A stretch of 64,000 bases of DNA from 0-14-0-80-60-11 sp049322355 (GTDB lineage Bacteria > Desulfobacterota > Desulfobaccia > Desulfobaccales > 0-14-0-80-60-11): the NCBI GenBank assembly GCA_049322355.1, contig JBMORG010000001.1, positions 248,001 through 312,000 on the forward strand, read 5' to 3'. The notes below the pieces were generated by a model. It saw only the letters and a list, made by a program, of their open reading frames with translations. It searched no databases and was not told where the DNA came from. The position numbers and the translations under genes were made by a program. Position 1 is the stretch's first letter; each line of letters starts with the position of its first letter. Below, in pieces: positions 27,084 through 35,508 of the stretch.

Positions 27084-28154
27084 TTAGGGTATGGGGGCGG
27101 CAAAGGCGCCGGCCGCGGACCCCAGGGTAATGTTATAGGTGCCGTACAGCGGAATGGTATCCCGGAGATACTGTTGTACGAACAGACCCACCTTGGCAAT
27201 GCCGCTCATGGGCACTACCACAATATCCCCGGCCTTCAGGGCCACGTCGTTCTTCAGGTCCTTGCCTTCCAGGGGTGAGGCCAGGTCGGTTTGCAGCCAT
27301 TCCGTCTGGTCGAAGGGACCCCGCCTCAGGATGACCACCCGGGACAGGTCGGCCCGGTCCGTTTTGCCGCCAGCCGCGGCAATAGCCTGGAGCACTGTCA
27401 GGTGACCGTCCCAGGCCACTGGGGACGGCTTGCCCACTTCACCACCTACGAAGACAAACTGGCCGGCACTCTTAACCAGGGCTACATTGATAAAATTGCC
27501 TTGGGTAAAGATGTACTTGGCTCCAATATCCATGGGAAAGGCGTTGGGATTGGTTCCCGTCAGCACCGCGATATCCGGTTTACGCAAATCCCGGGAATAT
27601 CGTTCGATGAGCTCCTGGCGCAATTGCTCCGGGGTCAGGTTGGCGGCCTGGACCTCTCCCACGATGGGCAGTGAGACCTTGCCGTCGGCCTGGATGCGCA
27701 CCCCGATGTTCAATTCCGGGTTGTAGACGAACTTAAGATCAAAGTAGTCGTTGGGCTGCAAGACCTTGCCGTAGCCGGTGCGGCTGATGAACTCCTGGTA
27801 GCGCCGCCCGATGGCCTGCTGCAATTCCGGCACGGTCAAGCCATAGGCATTGATCTCCCCCGCCAGGTTTAAAAGAATTCTGCCGTCCGGCCGCACCAGC
27901 ACCGGTTTGAGATCAAGCTCCGGGTTCCGGGGAAAGCTGATGTTCAAGGTGTCGCCCTTCATGATCCGGTAGGACTCCAACACCACCGGTCCCCGGGGCG
28001 GCGGTTTCATCTCCGGAAAGGCCACCTGCCTGACCCCGGTGCCCTTGCCGCCGGGGCCGCAGGCCAGGACCAGCAGGAGCAGCCCGCTCACCAAGGCAAA
28101 AGCCCGTTTTTGGTTTTTGGTTTTTGGTTTTTGGTTTTTCATTTTCGAATCCAT
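27084..28154 (-). CDS. Polysaccharide export outer-membrane protein (Wza-like)
   Basis: A 356-residue lipoprotein with lipobox LVLAC (about residues 28-32). It has a polysaccharide export (Poly_export) domain beginning at the GDTLNISF motif and SLBB-type domains (about 200-330, with GGEVGKPSPV), the parts that form the outer-membrane exit pore. The first codons are made from an AAAAACC heptamer array (28106-28139), giving an unusual KNQKPKTKNQK stretch ahead of the hydrophobic signal core. Either ATG (28154 or 28142) lies upstream of the array, so a change in unit number would shift the frame. Confidence 0.88.
   Translation of the reverse strand: MDSKMKNQKPKTKNQKRAFALVSGLLLLVLACGPGGKGTGVRQVAFPEMKPPPRGPVVLESYRIMKGDTLNISFPRNPELDLKPVLVRPDGRILLNLAGEINAYGLTVPELQQAIGRRYQEFISRTGYGKVLQPNDYFDLKFVYNPELNIGVRIQADGKVSLPIVGEVQAANLTPEQLRQELIERYSRDLRKPDIAVLTGTNPNAFPMDIGAKYIFTQGNFINVALVKSAGQFVFVGGEVGKPSPVAWDGHLTVLQAIAAAGGKTDRADLSRVVILRRGPFDQTEWLQTDLASPLEGKDLKNDVALKAGDIVVVPMSGIAKVGLFVQQYLRDTIPLYGTYNITLGSAAGAFAAPIP
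28106..28139. repeat. Heptanucleotide tandem repeat at the start of the wza-like gene
   Basis: On the plus strand five T5 runs are separated by GG, i.e. nearly five GGTTTTT units; on the coding strand AAAAACC. It lies directly after the start codons of the Wza-like gene. Seven is not a multiple of three, so slippage would put the gene out of frame. A looser run of similar A-rich units (28440-28478) lies at the other end of the intergenic region. Confidence 0.9.
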
Positions 28155-28481
28155 GGCTCTTTTTCAACCAGATGTGTAGGGCGGGTACTGCCCTCCAAAG
28201 ATGGTGCGTTTAGAAGCCGTTTTGGTTCTTGGTTTTGGATTTTGCGTTTTTCGTTATGGGATTCATTACTCTTTTCCAAGCAATTTCCCCTCCCCTGGTG
28301 GGAGGGGATAAAGGGGAGGGTGAAGATAACTATTTAAAGATGTAAACTATTTCACCCTCACCCCAACCCTCCCCAATCAAAGGGGAGGGAATTATTGACT
28401 TTTTACGAAACTATCAACCTTTGAACTTTGAACTTGTCTCACCAAACACCAAAAACTAAACACTAAAAACCAAAAACCCGA
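28155..28481. other. Intergenic region between sugar transferase and wza-like genes
   Basis: Holds a dispersed repeat at 28284-28391 flanked by low-complexity A- or T-rich text (CCAAAAAC-like units at 28440-28478). No gene is seen. The gap interrupts an otherwise compact operon and may carry a promoter for wza onward. Confidence 0.6.
28284..28391. repeat. Dispersed G/C-tract inverted repeat, copy 3
   Basis: The same two-half layout as 31-127: left half TTTCCCCTCCCCTGGTGGGA, right half CACCCTCACCCCAACCCTCC ending AAAGGGGAGGGAA. The spacer between the halves is A/T-rich and longer. Confidence 0.75.
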
Positions 28482-30215
28482 TTACTCCCGCTCCAGGCCC
28501 AGAATTTCCCGGACCATCTTACTTAAGGTCTTGAGCATAATCTTCACATCCAACCACAAGGAACAGTGCTTGACGTATTCCAGGTCATTGATGATCCAGT
28601 CATTAAAGTAAATCTTGCTATGGGCCTCCAGTTGCCACAAACCGGTCATGCCGGGGCGCACCGACAGGCGGGCGTCCCGCCACCTGGGGTTGTAGCGCAT
28701 CTCGTCCAAGGACAGGGGCCGGGGCCCCACCAGGCTCATGTCCCCTTTCAGGACGTTGACCAGTTGGGGCAGCTCATCCAGGTTGGTGTCCCGGATGATT
28801 CTGCCGACCCGGGTGATCCTGGGGTCCCGTATGATTTTGAACATGGGCCCGTCCACTTCATTCAAGTCCTGGAGTTCCCGCTTCAGGTCTTCAGCGTTGT
28901 CTAACATGGACCGGAACTTGTACATGATGAAATTGCGCCCTCCCAGGCCGCAGCGCTCCTGACGGAAGATCACCTTGCCTGGGGATTCCAACTTGATGAA
29001 TAAGGCCACCAAAGCCATAATGGGCGCGGTCAGAATCAGGCCCAGGAGGGACAAGATCACGTCCATTCCCCGTTTGACCTTCTGGTAGATGGGCTTGGCG
29101 TCCGTCTGCCATTCCAGCAACCCCTCCATGTAGGTAGGATTGCGCCGGGTATGCTCTCGCAATGACACCAGAACGGGCTCCGGCAGAGCCGCCAGGGTCT
29201 GCATCACCGCCATCTCGCGCAGACTGGCCAGGGGTTCCACGGTGGCGCCGTCGCCCACCACGCAGCGGTGCAGGTAGGCGCTCCCCTGGATGCGGGCGTG
29301 GTCCAGGACCACACACTCGTTGATCACCGCCCCGGCCTCCACCTGGCAGTGGGCTCCAATGGCCGCGGGGCCCATGATGATGGCCTCATCCCCCACCTGG
29401 GAACCCCGACCCACCACCGCTGGGGCAAAAACCCGGGCCGAGGCGCTGATCTCAGGGCGCCGGGGGTTGACAGGCGCCGCCTCCGGCAGCGGCACCAGGT
29501 CGTTCAACACCTCCAGGTTGGCGCTGAAGAAATCCCCCACGCTGGTGATGGTACGGCAAAAGCCCGGGATCTCCCAGAGGGTGGTGCGGGCCCCGTGCAG
29601 GTAGAGGGGCGCGAAGAGCTGCTCTTTGAGATCGAAGTAGCCCCGGTCCGGGATATAATCCAGGACCTCCCGCTGGAACAGATAGAGGCCGGCGGGACGC
29701 AGAGTGCTCCGCCGCTCCTGGGCCGGGTGGATGCGATGGATGCTCCTGACTTGCCTGTCCTCGTCATACTCCACCCGCTCCATTTCCCAGGGAGCTTCCC
29801 GCACCTTCAACGCCCCCACGGTGGCCAAGGCTTGGCGTTCCCGGTGCCAGGAAAGCATCTCCGTCAGGCCCCCGCCCAGCAGCAAATCGCCATTCATCAC
29901 CCAGAAGGCCTCACCTTGGATGGCGTCCGCCACTTCCTTTAAGGAACCGCCGCTGCCGAAACTAGTCTCCCGGATCAGAGACTCCAGGGCGCCAGGTAAC
30001 TGTCTCAGATGACTCCCCACCACCTCGCTCATGGCGGGCTGCACGCACAGGATCAGGCGCCTAACTCCGGCTTCGGCCAGAACCCTTGCTTGGTATTGCA
30101 CCAGGGGACGGTTTGCCAGGGGCAGCAGAATCTTGGGATAGGGAGCCAAAGCCAACCCGTGAAAGGTGGCCTGACTTCCCGCTAAAATCACCGCGGTGTC
30201 GGGCGCCTGGCTCAT
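28482..30215 (-). CDS. Nucleotidyltransferase/left-handed-helix protein fused to an undecaprenyl-phosphate sugar transferase
   Basis: A 577-residue two-part protein. Residues 1-240 look like a sugar-1-phosphate nucleotidyltransferase (PKILLPLANRPL, then VMNGDLLLGG), and 255-345 like hexapeptide left-handed beta-helix repeats, as in GDP-mannose pyrophosphorylases. After a hydrophobic helix (about 385-408), residues 375-577 are a bacterial sugar transferase (PF02397) with FRQERCGLGG, MYKFRSM, the LPQLVNVLKGDMSLVGPRP core and SVRPGMTGLWQ. It probably both makes a nucleotide sugar and loads the first sugar-phosphate on undecaprenyl phosphate. The opening lacks the usual GGxGTRL loop, reading AGSQATF, so nucleotidyltransfer activity is uncertain. 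It overlaps the upstream P-loop gene by four bases. Confidence 0.8.
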   Translation of the reverse strand: MSQAPDTAVILAGSQATFHGLALAPYPKILLPLANRPLVQYQARVLAEAGVRRLILCVQPAMSEVVGSHLRQLPGALESLIRETSFGSGGSLKEVADAIQGEAFWVMNGDLLLGGGLTEMLSWHRERQALATVGALKVREAPWEMERVEYDEDRQVRSIHRIHPAQERRSTLRPAGLYLFQREVLDYIPDRGYFDLKEQLFAPLYLHGARTTLWEIPGFCRTITSVGDFFSANLEVLNDLVPLPEAAPVNPRRPEISASARVFAPAVVGRGSQVGDEAIIMGPAAIGAHCQVEAGAVINECVVLDHARIQGSAYLHRCVVGDGATVEPLASLREMAVMQTLAALPEPVLVSLREHTRRNPTYMEGLLEWQTDAKPIYQKVKRGMDVILSLLGLILTAPIMALVALFIKLESPGKVIFRQERCGLGGRNFIMYKFRSMLDNAEDLKRELQDLNEVDGPMFKIIRDPRITRVGRIIRDTNLDELPQLVNVLKGDMSLVGPRPLSLDEMRYNPRWRDARLSVRPGMTGLWQLEAHSKIYFNDWIINDLEYVKHCSLWLDVKIMLKTLSKMVREILGLERE

Positions 30216-30904
30216 AAACGTCGGTAAATCCAGGGAGGAATGGGAAAGGTCCTCCGGTTGAGAATCAGGTCCACCGGGGCGCTGCCGTTAGGGTCCAGTT
30301 TGGCCAGAGCCGTGTCCACCACCTGAACCCGGGTGATCCCCGCATGGACCACCAAAAAGGTCCGGTCCACCTGGGCGGCATAGAGCACCGACTCGGGAAA
30401 CAGGTTAACCGCGGGGCCGTCGATGATGATGGTGGCATATTCCTGGTTCAAGCACTCCAGGAGATTTTTACAGGCCGGGGCCTCCAGCAGACTGATATGA
30501 TTAAGGGGGGCCACCCCCGCCCCCATCACCTTCAGCGGTGGAAAAGCGGTAGCCAGGACCGCACTGGCGGCTTCGATGCGGCCTGCCAAACAATCCCCGA
30601 AGCCGTACAGTTCCGGCAAGCCAAAGGCGGCGCACACCCGGGGCTGGGAAAAGTTGCCGTCAATGAGGAGCACCGGACGGTTCTGGACCTCGGCAGCAGC
30701 TAAAGCCAGCCCGATGGCCACGGTGGTGCCTCCTTCCCCCACATTGGCCGCACAGATGAGAAAATTCCGCTGCCGGGTCTCCGCCGTGGCCAACAGGATA
30801 TTGTTGTAAATCCCCATGAAGACCCGGCGCACCCCCGGACCATAAAACTGCTGCACGCTAACCTGCTCCCTTATGGCCGGGGCATATCCCATGCCTGCCT
30901 CCAT
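30212..30904 (-). CDS. CpsD/BY-kinase-like P-loop protein with degenerate Walker A
   Basis: A 230-residue protein with the MinD/BY-kinase fold: a hydrophobic strand (FLICAANVG), a Walker A' strand (VLLIDGNF) and Walker B (IIIDGPA). Walker A reads GEGGTT where kinases have GEGKST or GEGKTT, so the catalytic lysine is glycine. There is no C-terminal tyrosine cluster. It may be an inactive regulatory partner of the Wzz-like protein rather than an active tyrosine kinase. It is the first gene of the polysaccharide operon and overlaps the next by ATGA. Confidence 0.72.
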   Translation of the reverse strand: MEAGMGYAPAIREQVSVQQFYGPGVRRVFMGIYNNILLATAETRQRNFLICAANVGEGGTTVAIGLALAAAEVQNRPVLLIDGNFSQPRVCAAFGLPELYGFGDCLAGRIEAASAVLATAFPPLKVMGAGVAPLNHISLLEAPACKNLLECLNQEYATIIIDGPAVNLFPESVLYAAQVDRTFLVVHAGITRVQVVDTALAKLDPNGSAPVDLILNRRTFPIPPWIYRRL

Positions 30905-31959
30905 CCCCTGACTGCTTTATGACTATTAGCGAATGTCAAAAGTCTCTTCCTTATTTTCCCCTCTCCCCGGAGTGGCGAGAGGGTCAGGGTGAGGGTCAAT
31001 AAAAAATACTTCCGATACCCTCCCAAAACCCGGTTTGCCATCCTGAACGCCGCGAGAATCTCGTGATATCCAGAATGATCGGCAAGGAGACTTTTGCCAA
31101 AGGCGCTATCCTTATACTCTCTTCTATTGCCCCCAATTATCTCCACCCCTCAAACCCAGGACAATCCGGCCTTCACCTGATTCTCGCCTACGGGTTTCAC
31201 TGATTTTCCTCCGAGAAATTGGCAAGGAAGTGCGCTTACAGAATTTGAACTAAGGATGTTCTAACTCCTGCTCCCCGGTCTCCTTTTGCCGGATCATCTT
31301 CATATCGCCCTGAAAGGTTCTCAGACCGGAAAGCCTTTTTTGAACTTATGCCAATAGGTGGCCGTGAGTAGGGCTGGCCTTGAAATCAGGATGAATACTA
31401 TGCCAGGCATATCGGAAATCTCTTCCCAGAACTTAAACCCCCCTTGATTTTTTCTCGGCAGAGACTGCACTTGCCTAGAAAAACCAAAAAAGGTTTATGT
31501 TAATGTTGTCCTTAACCGATTTAGTTTCAGCAACTGGTAATCAGGGATGGAGTCGGAATGATAGATGGCCTGGTTTTCGGGCCCGAATGCATCTATAAGG
31601 GGTCCATGCCCCAGTTCCCTTGGAGACTTTCTCTGGTGCATCTAAAATGCTTGTGTTAATAATCCTTAGTAAACTAGTATTCAAATAAATATGGAATATA
31701 GTTTACTATTATTAAAATTATAATTAATATAATTGCAAATAAGTCCGCTTTGCCTTCTTAATATTTTTTCATTAAAAAAGAGGGATTCTTAATCATAAAA
31801 TTCTTGCATTGTGTTATATTTTTTCTTAATTATGAATAATTATGCAGTTTTTTGCAATAGGAATTTCAGTATGGGTTCAGCAGATGAGAAATCCTTATAT
31901 AGTTAATATAATTAGGCGAAAGCATTGATTGCCGCACAACCTCGCTCTGGATTTTGGCA
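30905..31959. other. Long intergenic region between the polysaccharide operon and the two-component genes
   Basis: About 1 kb with no convincing gene. The first part holds a partial dispersed repeat (30954-30997). The last 300 bases (31650-31900) are strongly A/T-rich, with poly-A/T stretches, and probably contain the promoter of the kinase gene. Short frames in the middle have no SD and were not called. Confidence 0.6.
30954..30997. repeat. Dispersed G/C-tract repeat, partial copy 4
   Basis: TTTCCCCTCTCCCCGGAGTG followed by GAGAGGGTCAGGGTGAGGG: one hairpin half of the family, more diverged than the others. Confidence 0.5.
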
Positions 31960-33441
31960 ATGAGCATTACGATCCTTTTGGCCGATGAACACACGGTAAT
32001 GCGCAAGGGTTTGCGGGCGCTGCTGGAAAAGGACCCTGAGGTTACCATAGTCGCTGAATCCCGGGACAGCCGTACCACTGTCAGGTTAGCCCAGGATCTT
32101 AGCCCCGACTTGGTCGTTTTGGATGTAACCACCGGTGAGCTAAGCGGCATTGACACGACTAAAGAGATTATCGCCAAATCTGCCGGCGTCAAGGTTATCG
32201 CGTTATCCGTCCATTCCGACCGTCGCCTGGCCTTAAATCTGCTCAAGGCTGGGGCTTCGGCCTATCTGTTAAAGGATCGTGTCTTCGAGGAGTTGGTTCC
32301 GGCCATTCGTCAGGTTTTGGCCCACAAAATCTTTCTGAGCCCTGGGATCTCTGACTTGGTACTCAAGGATTATGTTGAGGCGCTGAGGGATAGCGAGGCC
32401 CGCTTTCGCACCGTGTTCGAGTGTGCACCCTTTGGCATCGCCTTAACCGATCTGGATGGACGCCTGCTGGAGATCAGTCCGGCACTGGATAGAATGTTGG
32501 GTTACAGCCGGGATGAATTTCATAACATGACCCTGGCCAAGTTCTCACATCCAGACGATGCCGAATCCTGCCGGAATCTATTCCGGGAGCTGGCCCAGGG
32601 CCGGCGCCGATCCTTTGAAAAGGAAAACCGCTACCTTCGCAAAGACGGCCGCCTGGTCTGGGGGCGGCTCACCGTGTCGGTGGTCAGGTCCCTACTGGAG
32701 CAATCCCAGTTCGCGGTCGCCATTGTAGAAGATATCAATGAGAGGAAAAAGTCCGAAGAGGAGATTCGCGCCTATCAAGCTCAGTTGAGGGCCCTGGCCT
32801 CGGAAATTTCTTTGGTGGAGGAGCGGGAACGGCGACGCCTGGCCACAGATTTGCACGATCATATCGGCCAGAACCTGGCCCTGGCTCAGATCAAGTTGGG
32901 AGAGCTGAAGGAATGGGCTGAGGGCACAACCATGTCCGCGTCAATGGATGAAGTTCGACTCCTGGTGGAACAGGCCATTAAATCCAGTCGGGAATTAACC
33001 TTTGAGCTTAGCCCGCCGATTCTTTACGACTTGGGGTTCGAGTCTGCCGTGGAATGGTTTGGGGACTACCTCCAGGATCACTACGGTCTCCAGGCAGTAG
33101 TGCAGCAAGATGATCAATACAAACCCATGGGCAACGAAACCATGGTATTGCTTTTCCAGATGGTGCGGGAGCTCATGCTCAACGCCGCCAAACACGCCCG
33201 GGCCCGCCGGGTTGAGGTCTCAATCCGCCGGGATGGGGACAACCTGCTCATCGACGTGACTGATGACGGTGTGGGGTTTAACCACCAGCAACTTCCTGCC
33301 TCTCGGGAAAAGCCTCGCAGTTTCGGGCTATTCAGCGTGCGGGAGCGCATCGAATGCATCGGCGGCAGTTTGCAGATAGATTCCCGCCCCACCGGAGGCA
33401 CTAAAGTCTCTCTCACAGTGCCGGTGTGGCGAGATGATTAA
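31960..33441 (+). CDS. Hybrid sensor histidine kinase: REC-PAS-HisKA_3-HATPase
   Basis: A 493-residue cytoplasmic protein. Residues 1-125 are a receiver domain with acceptor D55 and the LLKD lysine; 140-265 a PAS domain (FRTVFECAPFGIALTD); 275-345 a HisKA_3 dimerisation domain with His299 in ATDLHDHIGQNLA; 385-490 the ATPase domain (ELMLNAAKHA, DDGVGF). This is the NarX/DegS type. The receiver aligns without gaps, including a LKDYV tail, with that of the next gene, so it probably arose by duplication; its MPxxxG segment has become TTGELSG. No transmembrane helix is seen, so the signal is cytoplasmic. ATG 31960 was preferred over a TTG two codons upstream. Confidence 0.87.
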   Translation: MSITILLADEHTVMRKGLRALLEKDPEVTIVAESRDSRTTVRLAQDLSPDLVVLDVTTGELSGIDTTKEIIAKSAGVKVIALSVHSDRRLALNLLKAGASAYLLKDRVFEELVPAIRQVLAHKIFLSPGISDLVLKDYVEALRDSEARFRTVFECAPFGIALTDLDGRLLEISPALDRMLGYSRDEFHNMTLAKFSHPDDAESCRNLFRELAQGRRRSFEKENRYLRKDGRLVWGRLTVSVVRSLLEQSQFAVAIVEDINERKKSEEEIRAYQAQLRALASEISLVEERERRRLATDLHDHIGQNLALAQIKLGELKEWAEGTTMSASMDEVRLLVEQAIKSSRELTFELSPPILYDLGFESAVEWFGDYLQDHYGLQAVVQQDDQYKPMGNETMVLLFQMVRELMLNAAKHARARRVEVSIRRDGDNLLIDVTDDGVGFNHQQLPASREKPRSFGLFSVRERIECIGGSLQIDSRPTGGTKVSLTVPVWRDD

Positions 33442-33461
33442 CCTGTGGCGAGGAATGCGAC

Positions 33462-34115
33462 ATGGGCATAACCATCTTGTTAGTCGATGACCACAAGATC
33501 CTGCGGCAAGGGTTGCGGACTCTGCTGGCCAAGGAACCGGACATGGAGGTAGTGGCCGAGGCAGAGGATGGGCGCGACGCAGTGCGCCTGGTCCGGGAGT
33601 TGTCTCCAAAAGTAGTGATTATGGACGTGGGGATGCCCGATTTAAATGGCATCGAGGCCACTCGCCAGATTTTGCAGGAGTCCCCCGAAACCAAGGTCGT
33701 CGCCTTGTCCATGCATTCGGATCGGCGCTTCGTCAGCAACATGCTGAAGGCGGGAGCTTCCGGTTATTTGCTCAAGGATTCAGCTTTTGAGGAGCTGGCC
33801 ACTGCCATCCGCATGGTTATGGCCCGTAAGACCTACTTGAGCCATGAGATTGCCCACGTAGTGGTTAAAGACTATGTCCAAGGAGGTTCAAAGGACGATC
33901 CCTCGGTATTTTCAGTGCTTAGCCCCCGGGAGCGAGAGGTGCTCCAGCTTATGGCCGAGGGCAAGACCAACCGCCAGATCGCTGAAATCTTGAATGTCAG
34001 TTTAAAGACCGTGGAGACCCACCGCCAGCAAATCATGAATAAGCTGGAAATTCATAATATCGTGGAACTCACCAAGTACGCCATCCGGGAAGGCTTGGCC
34101 TCTTTAGACCGATAA
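33462..34115 (+). CDS. NarL/FixJ-family response regulator
   Basis: A 217-residue regulator: receiver domain (D8/D9, phosphoacceptor D55, LLKD) and LuxR-type helix-turn-helix (LSPREREVLQLMAEGKTNRQ, about 148-205, ending VETHRQQIMNKL). It lies 20 bases after the kinase and is its evident partner. It binds DNA as a dimer after phosphorylation; targets are not known. The receiver is the closest relative in this window of the one inside the kinase. Confidence 0.92.
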   Translation: MGITILLVDDHKILRQGLRTLLAKEPDMEVVAEAEDGRDAVRLVRELSPKVVIMDVGMPDLNGIEATRQILQESPETKVVALSMHSDRRFVSNMLKAGASGYLLKDSAFEELATAIRMVMARKTYLSHEIAHVVVKDYVQGGSKDDPSVFSVLSPREREVLQLMAEGKTNRQIAEILNVSLKTVETHRQQIMNKLEIHNIVELTKYAIREGLASLDR

Positions 34116-34516
34116 ACCCCCACAAGTTAAAAGACCTGAAAACTGGGTCACCCCGTCTCGGTTTAGCAAAATTTAGGTCGTAAAGGATGGAGTCCGGGCA
34201 ACTGTAGCGTCTGCTGATAGTTGTTGCTGATTATCCGGTTAGATTTGTCATTATGAGCGCAGCGAAGCATCTCGTACTTGGAGATTCTTGGTCGCTTTGC
34301 TTCCTCAGAATGACAATCATAGGTGGCTCATGAGGCTTCGAAAAGGAAAAAACTTTTGGCAATTGCTATAACCCATAATGCTGCAACCGTTCATAGAATG
34401 GTTGTGTGGGAGCAGAACTAATCGCAAAGATGGAAGGTACGAAGGAGTAATTTCGGAAAAGATAGAGAAGCGGAGCCCTGAAGAGACCGGCAGATATTCT
34501 CTTTGGTGAGAATAGC
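34116..34516. other. Intergenic region with a REP-like element
   Basis: About 400 bases between the convergent regulator and the 34517 gene. It contains the palindromic element at 34246-34316; nothing else is recognised. Confidence 0.6.
34246..34316. repeat. REP-like palindromic element
   Basis: The outer arms TGTCATTATGAG and CTCAGAATGACA are near-perfect inverses, with inner arms AGCGAAGC and GCTTTGCT. Elements of this wording (GTCATTCTGAG...GCGAAG...) occur dispersed in many bacterial genomes. Only one copy is seen in this window. Confidence 0.6.
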
Positions 34517-34918
34517 TTATGCCCTGGGGAGTGGCAGCAGCCGGGCAATTTGCTCGCAAACCCGGATCATCTCTTCGGGATCCGAACACCAGGTCAAATC
34601 TGGCACATGGGAGCGAAAATAAAACTCATAGTCATTCGGTTCCGGCCCATGAAACCGGAGAGGCGCAATCTCATAAATCCCTTCCAGCAGCCGATATTCC
34701 GAAATAATCGCACCGTAGCCGTTGTTGAACCGGATGATTATTTGATATCCGCCCTGGTGAGGGCCCCGGTGCCAGGAGGCCAGGACGTGCTGCAATGAGG
34801 CCAAAAGCTGTTGTAAAGAAAACCCACCATTCCGTTGTTCCAGGGAGAGTGGTTGAATGGGAAATTGAGGGGAATCCCCCGCTACCATGGTGTCCAAATG
34901 CAAGGTGTGGTCAAACAT
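34517..34918 (-). CDS. Hypothetical protein
   Basis: A 133-residue soluble protein I do not recognise. It has no signal peptide or membrane helix. The middle is beta-rich (YQIIIRFNNGYGAIISEY) with aromatic residues, and there are two cysteines near the C-terminus. AGGA seven bases before the ATG supports it as a real gene. It is convergent with the NarL-type regulator, and no neighbour suggests a role. Confidence 0.6.
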   Translation of the reverse strand: MFDHTLHLDTMVAGDSPQFPIQPLSLEQRNGGFSLQQLLASLQHVLASWHRGPHQGGYQIIIRFNNGYGAIISEYRLLEGIYEIAPLRFHGPEPNDYEFYFRSHVPDLTWCSDPEEMIRVCEQIARLLPLPRA

Positions 34919-35508
34919 CGGTGCATCCTATCTAAAATTTTTATTTAAGGGCTATTAAAGGTTAACCGTAAAAAATTAATAAAAAGTTAATTAATTATTA
35001 ATTTTTCAATAGATTAAGTAAAAAATCGGAATACATTTTTGTTGCAAGTTGCTTTAGGTGGGCTTTGACTCTTTGGAAAGGTTGTTAGAAAAGCTGTGAA
35101 TCTCAACGTTGGGGGATCTTAAAACAGGCCCCCATGGGTGATTTCATTCAGGTTCTCACCGGAAGGCATTAGGGAGGCGTGGACCGGGACGGAACAAACT
35201 AATACCAGCCGGACAGTACTCGAAGCGCCACCAGTCCTGGGGTTATGAGGACATGGAGCCGGTCGGTGGTAATATTCAACTCAAGGCATCATCCAGGATA
35301 TTGGGGAAAAAGAATCTGGAACATATTGGGGTTGATACTCAGTACGCGAGGCGGCCCAGCAGGGGAGCTTTTTAACGGACCAATCCTTTCACGACACCAA
35401 ATGATTACACCCATGGCCCCGTCCAGACAATGACGGGGCCATGCCATCAATGGCTGCCAGTGAGCTCGGGGGCGGCTGCCATCCCCCCTGAAAGGCCGAA
35501 GGGAGCAC
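34919..35508. other. Intergenic region with a strong hairpin
   Basis: About 590 bases without a convincing gene. The left part is A/T-rich, the likely promoter side of the 34517 gene. The right part contains a perfect 12-bp inverted repeat at 35412-35443. Confidence 0.55.
35412..35443. repeat. Perfect 12-bp hairpin, no T tract
   Basis: CATGGCCCCGTC and GACGGGGCCATG enclose an eight-base loop. No T run follows on either strand. It lies about 65 bases downstream of the end of the Tyr-rich protein gene (minus strand), so it may protect the 3' end of that mRNA or act as a weak terminator. Confidence 0.55.

Noticed and set aside
30871..31146. 91-codon minus-strand frame upstream of the P-loop gene
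   Set aside because: It reads through a dispersed repeat and overlaps the P-loop gene start in another frame.
31218..31234. TGGCAAGGAAGTGC as a sigma-54 promoter upstream of the kinase
   Set aside because: The GG to GC distance is one base short and the site is over 700 bases from the gene.
35245..35433. 62-codon plus-strand frame
   Set aside because: No SD, no domain, mixed composition, and it runs across intergenic sequence ending before a hairpin.
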